Shown here: positions 1 through 6,739 of the stretch, piece after piece
Position numbering within the stretch: the first letter of the stretch is position 1
How the letters are laid out: each line of letters starts with the position of its first letter
DNA from: Psychrobacillus psychrotolerans
GTDB lineage: Bacteria > Bacillota > Bacilli > Bacillales_A > Planococcaceae
DNA: 64,000 nt
NCBI RefSeq assembly: GCF_900115805.1
Contig: NZ_FOXU01000002.1
Coordinates: 372,001 to 436,000, forward strand
Direction of reading: 5' to 3'
The notes under the pieces: generated by a model
What the model saw: only the letters and a program-made list of their open reading frames with translations
The model's database searches: none
Told to the model about the DNA's origin: nothing
Program-made: the position numbers and the translations under genes

Positions 1-223
1 CAAGGTCCCACTCATCTAGTTCATAGTCTGTAATAGCTCGTTCTGTTGCTTCCATAATTCCAGCTCCAGGATCGATACCCGTAATTTTGTAATTAAGGGA
101 TTCTCCTACTGTGGAGTCTGTAGATGTTGAATCGTTTTTCTCATCTGCATCACCACATGCTGCTAATCCAAGTGAAAGTAATGCAATTGCGCCAATACCT
201 GTTATCTTTTTTGTTAATGTCAT
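1..223 (-). CDS. opuAC: Glycine betaine ABC transporter substrate-binding lipoprotein, 5' part (cut by window edge)
   Basis: Only the first 74 codons are in the window; the gene continues past the left edge. The ATG at 223-221 overlaps the TGA of the upstream permease gene (ATGA), and a GGGGGA-type ribosome site lies about nine bases upstream inside that gene, so translation is probably coupled. The N-terminus is a lipoprotein signal: positive MTLTKK start, hydrophobic stretch and an LAAC lipobox, followed by an acidic, serine/threonine-rich linker and the opening of the ligand-binding domain (YKITGIDPGAG). In the OpuA family this lipoprotein binds glycine betaine outside the membrane and delivers it to the permease. 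Position after the ATPase and permease genes fits the opuAA-AB-AC order. The ligand cannot be judged because the binding residues are outside the window. Confidence 0.88.
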   Translation of the reverse strand, partial: MTLTKKITGIGAIALLSLGLAACGDADEKNDSTSTDSTVGESLNYKITGIDPGAGIMEATERAITDYELDEWDL

Positions 224-1077
224 AATGAATGTCCCCCTAATTTTTTCTTTCTATTTCCAGCGTATTGCGTGACTCTATCTAAAATAATCGCAACGATTAC
301 AATAGATAATCCCGTTTCTACACCAACTCCTGTTTTCAATTGCGTAACAGAGCGGTATACCTCTTCCCCTAAGCCTGGCGCACCTACCATTGATGCGATT
401 ACTACCATCGATAGTGCTAACATAATACTTTGGTTTATCCCTGCCATAATTGTAGGTTTCGCTAGAGGAATTTGGATTTTAAATAAACGCTGCCATGTTG
501 TTGAACCAAATGCTTCTGTTGCCTCTATTAAATCTTTTGGAACTTGCTGAATGCCTAACATCGTTAAACGTATTGTAGGAGGCATTGCGAAAATTACCGA
601 TGCTACAACTCCCGGTACTACTCCAATGTTGAAAAAGAAAATCGCTGGTATTAAATATACGAATGCAGGCATTGTTTGCATTAAATCTAATATTGGATTT
701 ACTACCTTTCGCACACCTGCTTTTTGTGAACCAAGAATCCCGACAGGAATACCAATTACTAATGCAAAAATAACGGAAGTAAGTACTAGCGTTAACATTT
801 GAAGCATAGGGAACCAATATCCTAAGTAATCAATGAATAAGAGTCCAATCAATGAAAAGAAGGCAATCTTTCTTGTAGATATAATTCCAGCTATCAAAGC
901 AAAGATAAAAGCTAGTAATATAGAAGGAACTAAATCCAATATATCTACTGAACCTTCTACTACCCCTTCTAATACATCGGCAAATCCGTCCAGACCAGTC
1001 CCGAATGTATCTACTAACCAGTCAACACCAGTATCAATCCAATCAGCAAAAGGTAAACGAGGTAATAATTTATCCAT
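220..1077 (-). CDS. opuAB: Glycine betaine ABC transporter permease
   Basis: A 285-residue integral membrane protein of the BPD_transp_1 type, the channel of an OpuA-like osmoprotectant importer. After an amphipathic N-terminal segment (residues ~1-45) there are several hydrophobic spans and the cytoplasmic EAA loop that docks the ATPase (EATEAFGSTTWQRLFKIQIP, then AGINQSIMLALSMVVIASMVG, the typical OpuAB sequence). Length and order agree with OpuAB. It starts one base after the stop of the ATPase gene and its own stop overlaps the start of the binding-protein gene, so the three are one operon. A second, diverged copy of the system lies at 41.9-45.0 kb. Confidence 0.93.
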   Translation of the reverse strand: MDKLLPRLPFADWIDTGVDWLVDTFGTGLDGFADVLEGVVEGSVDILDLVPSILLAFIFALIAGIISTRKIAFFSLIGLLFIDYLGYWFPMLQMLTLVLTSVIFALVIGIPVGILGSQKAGVRKVVNPILDLMQTMPAFVYLIPAIFFFNIGVVPGVVASVIFAMPPTIRLTMLGIQQVPKDLIEATEAFGSTTWQRLFKIQIPLAKPTIMAGINQSIMLALSMVVIASMVGAPGLGEEVYRSVTQLKTGVGVETGLSIVIVAIILDRVTQYAGNRKKKLGGHSL

Positions 1078-1078
1078 C

Positions 1079-2332
1079 TTACTTCACCCCCGTAATAGTT
1101 TGCTCTTCGGAATCCACTGTTCCATCTTTGTTTATAAAATCATTATCCCCAGATAATGCACCTATAAGGGCACCACGAATGATAATCCCTTGCAGCTTTT
1201 GTTCCTCATTGATAACAGCAACAGGAATGCTCGCGGTTGACACTACATCAAATAGTTCCGTAAGCACTGTATCAGGTGAAATCATCGGAAGGTCAGAAAT
1301 AAGCACATCATTCAAAGACTTCTCCGATTCAATAGCTTCTAGAGTATCTTGCGCAGTTACAGCTCCTAGTAAGCGATTCGCATTATCCACTACATATATA
1401 GAAGAAATACCCAGTTGTTTCATCAGTCGAAGTGCTACACGCGGACCACGATCAACTTTTACTGTGTCGGCTTTTTTCATGATGTGACCAGCAGTTAGTA
1501 CTTTAGACAAATCGACGTCTTCTACAAACCTTTCGACATATTCATTGGATGGACTCATCAAAATTTCTTCAGGTGATCCAATCTGAACAATTTCTCCGTC
1601 TTTCATCAGTGCTATACGATCACCGATACGAAGTGCTTCATCTAAATCATGTGTAATGAAAATAATTGTTTTTTGCATATCGTGATGAAGCTGAAGCAAC
1701 TCATTTTGCATATCTTTTCGTATCAGTGGATCTAATGCACTAAACGCTTCATCCATAAGCAAGATGTCGGGGTTATTTGCCAGTGCTCTAGCAAGTCCGA
1801 CACGCTGTTGCATACCCCCACTTAGTTGTTTCGGGTATTGGTCTTCATATCCCGCCAAACCAACAAGTCTTAATGACTCTGTTGCTTTTTCGTTCCGTTC
1901 TTTTTTAGATATCCCTTGGATTTCTAGACCATATTCTGTATTTTCAACAATTGTTTTATGTGGGAAGAGCGCAAAGTTTTGGAAAACCATACCAATTTTC
2001 TTCCGTCTTACATTACGAAGCTGCTCTTTATTCATCTGTACAATATCTTTACCGTCCAGTAATATTTGCCCCATCGTTGGATCTATTAATCTATTAAGTA
2101 GTCTAACTAATGTTGATTTACCACTTCCAGATAGACCCATTATGACGAAAATTTCACCTTCATTTACATCAAAGGATACTTGTTTTACCCCCACAGTTGC
2201 CCCCGTGGCTTTCAATATTTCACTTTTTGTTTTGCCATCTTTCAGCATCTGTATAGCACGGCCACTACTTTTACCAAATATCTTAGTAGCGTCTTTTACC
2301 ACTATTTTTTTATTTATGTATTCCTCAGTCAT
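1079..2332 (-). CDS. opuAA: Glycine betaine ABC transporter ATP-binding protein with CBS domains
   Basis: A 417-residue ATPase that powers glycine betaine/proline uptake. It has the OpuAA insert between the first strand and Walker A, then Walker A GLSGSGKST, Q-loop VFQNFALFPH, signature LSGGMQQR, Walker B ILLMDEAF (DEAF rather than DEPF is usual in OpuAA) and switch His in ITHDLDEA. The C-terminal third carries a tandem CBS pair, which in this family senses ionic strength. The open frame extends upstream to 2401, but the ATG at 2332 has a strong AAGGAG site about eight bases before it and gives the MTEEYINKKIVVKD start expected for the family. It is the first gene of the leftward operon, opposite the GbsR-like regulator. 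Confidence 0.93.
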   Translation of the reverse strand: MTEEYINKKIVVKDATKIFGKSSGRAIQMLKDGKTKSEILKATGATVGVKQVSFDVNEGEIFVIMGLSGSGKSTLVRLLNRLIDPTMGQILLDGKDIVQMNKEQLRNVRRKKIGMVFQNFALFPHKTIVENTEYGLEIQGISKKERNEKATESLRLVGLAGYEDQYPKQLSGGMQQRVGLARALANNPDILLMDEAFSALDPLIRKDMQNELLQLHHDMQKTIIFITHDLDEALRIGDRIALMKDGEIVQIGSPEEILMSPSNEYVERFVEDVDLSKVLTAGHIMKKADTVKVDRGPRVALRLMKQLGISSIYVVDNANRLLGAVTAQDTLEAIESEKSLNDVLISDLPMISPDTVLTELFDVVSTASIPVAVINEEQKLQGIIIRGALIGALSGDNDFINKDGTVDSEEQTITGVK

Positions 2333-2425
2333 ATCTTCACTCCTTACCGTCCGAAAAATCCGAACCCAATTCATTATAGTGGTTTTTTCGTATAATTTCA
2401 ACAGTATTAACTATATTAATTGTTT

Positions 2426-2443
2426 GTACAGTTAAAACTGTAC
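2426..2443. promoter_or_regulatory. Perfect palindrome, likely operator between opuA operon and GbsR-like gene
   Basis: GTACAGTT-AA-AACTGTAC is an 18-bp palindrome with two perfect 8-base arms. It sits about 95 bases upstream of the opuAA start and about 100 upstream of the regulator start, in the only region shared by the divergent genes. Binding by the GbsR-like protein is inference from position and from the habit of this family to regulate adjacent osmoprotectant genes. Confidence 0.55.
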
Positions 2444-2479
2444 GAAAAATATTTAAAAAAATTGCTTTTTGGGTAAGGA

Positions 2480-2485
2480 TATAAT
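2480..2485 (+). promoter_or_regulatory. TATAAT -10 box before the GbsR-like gene
   Basis: A consensus TATAAT lies 61 bases upstream of the regulator start codon. No good -35 hexamer stands at 16-18 bases spacing, so this is a partial match. The palindrome at 2426-2443 would lie roughly at -65 to -45 relative to the predicted start of transcription. Confidence 0.4.
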
Positions 2486-2545
2486 ACATTTAAATTTAGT
2501 TAGCAGATGATTTGAATGAAGCTAATTTCAGTGGAGGGAACGTAT

Positions 2546-3094
2546 ATGGAGGACCATGAAAAAATAGATAAAGCACGGGAAAGAATTATAGAAGCAATTG
2601 CCCAAAATATACATTTATACGGCTTGGTGCCTTCTGCAGGTAGACAATTCGGCACAATGTTTTTTCAAAATGAACCTTTAACATTAGATGATATGACAGA
2701 AAAATTAGGCATGAGTAAAACAAGTATGAGTACTTCTGTCCGGGCACTGTCTGAACTAAAATTAGTTGAGCGTGCATGGAAAAAAGGAGTTCGAAAAGAT
2801 TTATATAAAGTAACCGATGATTGGCATCAAAGCTTCATCGATTTATTTTCTATTAAATGGCAGAGATCGGTTACTCTTCATTCAGCAGCTATTAAAAAGT
2901 CACTAGCAGAGTATGAGGAGTTATTGCAAAATCCAACACTTAGTGATGAATTGCGTGAAGTGGTTGAAATAGATATTAGTAAGCTTAAGTATATGAAAGA
3001 TTACTACAACTGGCTTGAACGCCTCATAGATGCATTTGAGGACCAACGAATTTTCGATTTGGTTCCTAAGTTCGAGAGAGACTCTAAAAATTAG
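2546..3094 (+). CDS. GbsR/OpcR-family (MarR-type) transcriptional regulator
   Basis: A 182-residue winged-helix protein of the GbsR type, regulators of osmoprotectant uptake and synthesis. Visible family marks are the N-terminal IAQNIHLYGLVPSAGRQFG, the helix-turn-helix region LDDMTEKLGMSKTSMSTSVRALSELKLVERAWKKG, and a coiled, acidic C-terminal helical region ending KLKYMKDYYNWLERL. The frame opens at 2516, but the ATG at 2546 is preceded by GGAGGG with seven bases spacing and is the better start. It is divergent from the opuA operon, which is its most likely target (inference). In Bacillus such proteins respond to choline or act without a known ligand. An intrinsic terminator follows directly. 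Confidence 0.85.
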   Translation: MEDHEKIDKARERIIEAIAQNIHLYGLVPSAGRQFGTMFFQNEPLTLDDMTEKLGMSKTSMSTSVRALSELKLVERAWKKGVRKDLYKVTDDWHQSFIDLFSIKWQRSVTLHSAAIKKSLAEYEELLQNPTLSDELREVVEIDISKLKYMKDYYNWLERLIDAFEDQRIFDLVPKFERDSKN

Positions 3095-3109
3095 AGATTT
3101 CAAGATAAA

Positions 3110-3156
3110 CCCCAAATAATCAGCACTTTTCATAGTGCCAATTATTTGGGGTTTTT
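3110..3156 (+). terminator. Intrinsic terminator after the GbsR-like gene
   Basis: An 11-bp stem (CCCCAAATAAT with ATTATTTGGGG), extended inside by a second GCACT/AGTGC stem, followed by five T. Confidence 0.9.
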
Positions 3157-3341
3157 GTAACTCTAACCAAGACATCTCCAATTATTTTACCCTTAACTCG
3201 CTTCAAAAAATCCAATTACTGGAATAATAATATCTTATAAAAATTGTTTCAAGTGCTTTAAACCCTTATTTTATAAGCAACTGGCAGTTTCTTTAATTTT
3301 TTGTTTTGAACTTTATCCTATTCAAAAATGAAGTTGCTTTT

Positions 3342-3367
3342 GTTTAATTTAAAACATTGCTGGGTAT
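3342..3367 (+). promoter_or_regulatory. Sigma-B promoter of the YsnF-like stress gene
   Basis: GTTTAA at 3342-3347, a 14-base spacer, and GGGTAT at 3362-3367 match the Bacillus sigma-B consensus (GTTTAA, 12-15 bases, GGGWAW) fully. The gene starts 52 bases downstream. Upstream of it, 3157-3341 shows nothing recognisable. Confidence 0.8.
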
Positions 3368-3419
3368 TTTATTAAACATGCACGATATTAATATCTAATT
3401 TTTTAGGAGGAGATTAATA

Positions 3420-4280
3420 ATGGCAAACAAAAAATATATTGGATCTTTTAGAACAGAACAGGAAGTAATCGATAAGATTAACGAGTTAAAACTTGAAGGC
3501 TATGTGGAAGAAGATATATATGTAGTGTCTAACGATAAAGAGTCGCTCTCTATTGTTCGCGGTCAGACGGACGTAGATCTATCTACAGTAGAAGGTAACT
3601 GGCTCGATAAGTTTATGGCTTTCATGAGTGGAGATGAACCAGTTCGAGCAGCGTTTCTAAATATGGGTTTCACTGATGAAGAGTCCGATCGGTATTATAA
3701 TGAAGTTAAAAGCGGTAGCATCCTTCTCTATGTAGATAAAGAGTACGGAACTATTTACGATGAGAATGATAAAGATCTAGGCACTACGCAAACAGGTACA
3801 AATTTCTCTACAACAGACAACTTCATTGATGGTCATACACAAGAAGAACGGATGCGCCTTCATGAGGAAAGACTGTCCATTGACAAGGAACAACAACTAG
3901 CTGGTGAAGTGAACGTTGAGAAACACGTTGTAAAAACGCAAGAAAGAGTTGAAGTTCCAGTAGAGCACGAAGAAGTTTATATTGAAAGACGTGCAGTAGT
4001 TGATGAAAACGCCACTGGAGAAATTGTAGATGATGGTGAAAAAATTCATATTCCAGTTATGGAAGATAGAGTAGAAGTAACCAAACGTCCTGTCGTAAGT
4101 GAAGAAATTGTTGTAGGCAAGAGAAAAGTAACGGACACCGAGTTTGTAAACGAGACAGTTCGTCGCGAAGAAGCAAATATCCATCGTACAGATGATATCG
4201 AAGCTAAGGCTCTAGATAATGATCCGTTGGAAGAAAACCGTTTGGACAATGATCCTTTGAATAAACGTGATAGATTATAA
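3420..4280 (+). CDS. General stress protein, YflT/GSP17M-type N-domain plus DUF2382 (YsnF-like)
   Basis: A 286-residue soluble, strongly charged protein. Residues 1 to ~110 form the heat-induced/general-stress 17M domain (KKYIGSFRTEQEVIDKINEL opening), nearly identical in layout to the shorter paralog at 12016-12489. Residues ~130-255 form a DUF2382 domain with its alternating E/K/V strands (VVKTQERVEVPVEHEEVYIE). The tail holds a small repeat, LDNDPLEENR/LDNDPLNKR. In Bacillus, proteins with these domains are part of the sigma-B general stress response; their molecular function is not established. The AGGAGGAG site lies eight bases before the ATG, and a perfect sigma-B promoter is present. 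Confidence 0.88.
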   Translation: MANKKYIGSFRTEQEVIDKINELKLEGYVEEDIYVVSNDKESLSIVRGQTDVDLSTVEGNWLDKFMAFMSGDEPVRAAFLNMGFTDEESDRYYNEVKSGSILLYVDKEYGTIYDENDKDLGTTQTGTNFSTTDNFIDGHTQEERMRLHEERLSIDKEQQLAGEVNVEKHVVKTQERVEVPVEHEEVYIERRAVVDENATGEIVDDGEKIHIPVMEDRVEVTKRPVVSEEIVVGKRKVTDTEFVNETVRREEANIHRTDDIEAKALDNDPLEENRLDNDPLNKRDRL

Positions 4281-4298
4281 CCACAAAATTCCACTAGG

Positions 4299-4345
4299 AC
4301 TAATACCCCCAACCAATATTAATGGTTGGGGGTATTAGTTTACCT
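4299..4345. terminator. Bidirectional terminator between convergent genes
   Basis: A perfect 17-bp stem (ACTAATACCCCCAACCA paired across a seven-base loop) between the rightward stress gene and the leftward gene ending at 4362. T-rich sequence follows the rightward arm. Confidence 0.85.
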
Positions 4346-4361
4346 ATTTATACTTCAACTT

Positions 4362-4979
4362 TTATTTATTCATCCTGGAAAGAAAGTCACCAAGCAAATC
4401 ATCCAAGCTTTCCATCTCGGTACTTTCCTCTGAATCTTCTTCTGTGGTGGCATGCTCTTGTTTTGCTTGCTCCCAGTCAAAGTTCATTAAATCATCTTCG
4501 ATTTCATCATCGGGTAATTCTGGGGGATTATTCTCTTGTTCCGTCAAAATGCTAGTATTAGTACTAATATCTAATTCATCATCTATTTCTTCAGTAAGCT
4601 CAGCTTGTAAGTATAAGGCTTGGTCAATATCTAAGGCATTACTATTAAGGGAAGCAAGAATAGACATTGCACGAACTGGATCAGACAACAAATGATAGAC
4701 AATATTTCCTAGCATAGCTTCGGAATGTGCATGCTTGAGCCAGTTACGCTGTTCCTTACTTAACTGCTTAGGCATCGGGATAGTTATAGTTTCTCTATCC
4801 TTAGATAAGGAGGTACTTACTCCCTCCAAAACAAACTCTGCTATTTTACTTGAAAAGTTTCTTCTCTCAGTCTCTTTTAACTTTTGCATTTGCTTTAAAA
4901 TGTGATCAGGAGTGTCAGAAGGCAGACGAAAAGTAATTGCTTGTCCCCTTTGAATACCAGAGTTCCTCGCTTTTTCCAT
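4362..4979 (-). CDS. Putative ParR-like partner of the ParM-type actin
   Basis: A 205-residue protein I do not recognise by sequence. The N-terminal ~75 residues are basic and could form a ribbon-helix-helix-type DNA-binding unit (QAITFRLP strand, then helices with NFSSKIAEFVLEGV); the C-terminal half is very acidic (many D/E, no membrane segment). It begins nine bases after the actin-like gene with an AAGGTGA ribosome site, so it is co-expressed with it. In type II segregation systems the second gene encodes a small DNA-binding adaptor that loads filaments onto iterons upstream of the actin gene; the gene order and the iteron cluster at 6251-6431 fit that role. The assignment rests on position more than on homology. 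Confidence 0.6.
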   Translation of the reverse strand: MEKARNSGIQRGQAITFRLPSDTPDHILKQMQKLKETERRNFSSKIAEFVLEGVSTSLSKDRETITIPMPKQLSKEQRNWLKHAHSEAMLGNIVYHLLSDPVRAMSILASLNSNALDIDQALYLQAELTEEIDDELDISTNTSILTEQENNPPELPDDEIEDDLMNFDWEQAKQEHATTEEDSEESTEMESLDDLLGDFLSRMNK

Positions 4980-4988
4980 GAAATCACC

Positions 4989-6173
4989 TTATTTTTCTAC
5001 TTTTTGTTTCACTACTTCATTACTTTTTATATCTTTCTTATTCTTTCTCACAAAATCAGAGATTAATTTATGATAGGCATTTGCCATCATCCAAATGCTC
5101 TCTTTTTCATCTTCAAAGAATTCGATGTTATATCCATTTAGATTGTTGTTTAGTGTTTTGATATACTCTTTTAATACAATTGCTCCACCACCAACAAAGT
5201 AGCATATCTCTGTTTGCGAATTTTTTTGCCAAACATTACGTAAGTGACGATATTCTTTTTTCGCCAAGTCTAGCAGAATTCGGTCAGTAATATCATGAAC
5301 GCTTGTACGGCTACCATTCACCATAATATGATTTCGATCATTTTTTCTAGTGATAATATCTACCACATCTCTACGGCTATCCAGTTCTACACCATGTTTT
5401 AATCTAATCTCTTCTCGAATAGACTCTAGAGCTTCAGAAACACCTAAATTGAACCCCTGCGCTTTATCATCATCTACATTACGATTTTTAATAACTGCTA
5501 CATCCGTTGATAGTCCACCAATATCTTGAATCAGGATACTTTTGTCTACCAAATCTCTATTAATAATGTTTAGATCATTATCCATTATTAAGTTTATATA
5601 TGCAGCAAATCCTTCAGGATAGATTTTAACTTCTTCAAACTTAATATTCACTTTTAATCCTTGATATTTAGGTGTCACTAAAAATTCCACTTGGTGAACA
5701 GATCCTAAAAGTTGTGAACGATAACCTACATCCTTACCTTCTTTTACTTCACGTAAAGGTAAACCTGTACCCAATGTGTAGTTAGCATCTATTATATTAT
5801 TATTCTTTTTGAATAGTTCTGAGTTTTCTTCTCTCACTGCATCTAAAGCTAAAGTAGCAAATAACATTACTAATGTTTGATCTTCTTCTGATTTGTTGCT
5901 ACCAGGGTCTAATTCAGTTGCATTATCACTTTTTGTTGCTAAACTACCCACTCTGTAAATTATATTATTATCATTTAGGGCAGGGGAGTGAACTCTAATA
6001 TGAATTCCTTCAATTGGATCCTTATCATTCAATTCCTCTATTCCTATAACAGGTCTGTCTTCTGTGGATACGGCTATTACGTTAGGAATATTGAGTTCAT
6101 AATCTAACTTACCAAATAAAGCTTTAACTGAGTCATTTCCTACATCGATTGCACAAATTCTTGAAGTATTCAT
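4989..6173 (-). CDS. ParM/StbA-family actin-like ATPase
   Basis: A 394-residue actin-fold protein. The phosphate-1 loop AIDVGNDSVKALFG is at residues ~8-21, phosphate-2 DIGGLSTD lies in the middle, and the adenosine loop FVGGGAIVL near residue 325. This combination and the length match bacterial actin-like proteins of the ParM/Alp group, which polymerise with ATP to push DNA copies apart, rather than MreB or FtsA. The ATG at 6173 has AAGGG eight bases upstream; a TTG one codon earlier is less likely. The downstream gene is the likely DNA adaptor and the upstream 180 bp carry repeats that could be the centromere. Such cassettes normally sit on plasmids or phages, so a location among chromosomal genes is odd. 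Confidence 0.85.
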   Translation of the reverse strand: MNTSRICAIDVGNDSVKALFGKLDYELNIPNVIAVSTEDRPVIGIEELNDKDPIEGIHIRVHSPALNDNNIIYRVGSLATKSDNATELDPGSNKSEEDQTLVMLFATLALDAVREENSELFKKNNNIIDANYTLGTGLPLREVKEGKDVGYRSQLLGSVHQVEFLVTPKYQGLKVNIKFEEVKIYPEGFAAYINLIMDNDLNIINRDLVDKSILIQDIGGLSTDVAVIKNRNVDDDKAQGFNLGVSEALESIREEIRLKHGVELDSRRDVVDIITRKNDRNHIMVNGSRTSVHDITDRILLDLAKKEYRHLRNVWQKNSQTEICYFVGGGAIVLKEYIKTLNNNLNGYNIEFFEDEKESIWMMANAYHKLISDFVRKNKKDIKSNEVVKQKVEK

Positions 6174-6250
6174 CAAATCATCCCTTCATCTATATGTTCT
6201 ACCAATTTAAGGTTATCTTATAGAGTAAACACGGTCAATCCAACAAAAGA

Positions 6251-6431
6251 TGTATTCAAATTGTAAACATTTAATCTCTCTTTGTATACAACTCTACTCA
6301 TTTCGTATACTTGTATACACAATTGCACACATACTGTTAAATCAACATGTACACTTCTTTGTGTACATGTTTACTATTATGTATACACTATGTTTTCTTT
6401 TTGTGTACTTGTATACATTTATGAATACATC
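6251..6431. repeat. Iteron-like cluster of TGTATAC repeats, candidate centromere (parC)
   Basis: Within about 180 bp upstream of the actin gene, variants of TGTATACA recur: 6283-6290, 6304-6310, 6312-6319, 6348-6354 (TGTACAC), 6361-6368 (GTGTACAT), 6380-6388, 6402-6408 (TGTGTAC), 6410-6417, with weaker forms at 6251 and 6424. Close pairs are eight bases apart and successive groups about 21-22 bases apart (two helical turns). Many units are palindromic. The arrangement resembles the iterons bound by ParR/AlfB-type adaptors. The open frames seen across it are low-complexity and not genes. The rest of the gap (6432-6683) is AT-rich with nothing I can name. Confidence 0.65.
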
Positions 6432-6683
6432 AATAAAATTCAATTTGGGGAGGATTTTTTAATACTTTCTTTGGTACTTTTACTACAATAAAGTAATAAA
6501 AGAAAGAATAACTTTTAGCCTATTTATAGTTCACAATTTAGAATTTGAATTATCCAATTCCGTTAATTAAGCACTTATCGGCCATTTAAGGCGTTTAATC
6601 TATTTAACAAACTTTCCTATTAGGAATCAAAAATAAGGTGCTAAAAACGATTATAAAGAGCACCATTTTCTGAATAAGAGCAA

Positions 6684-6720
6684 ATAAAAAAACCAAGTAA
6701 AGCTTTTATGCTTCACTTGG
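6684..6720 (-). terminator. Intrinsic terminator after the SNF2 helicase gene
   Basis: Leftward hairpin CCAAGTGAAGC / GCTTTACTTGG with a six-base loop, followed on that strand by seven T. Confidence 0.88.
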
Positions 6721-6739
6721 ACTATTCTTTAAAAACTCC

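Noticed and set aside
2333-2401. Longer OpuAA start at 2401
   Set aside because: The upstream codons carry no family similarity and the AAGGAG site serves the ATG at 2332.
6250-6491. Open frames of ~70 codons on the plus strand upstream of the actin-like gene
   Set aside because: They run through the TGTATAC repeats, are rich in Y, T, C and H in a periodic way, lack ribosome sites and are best explained by the iterons.
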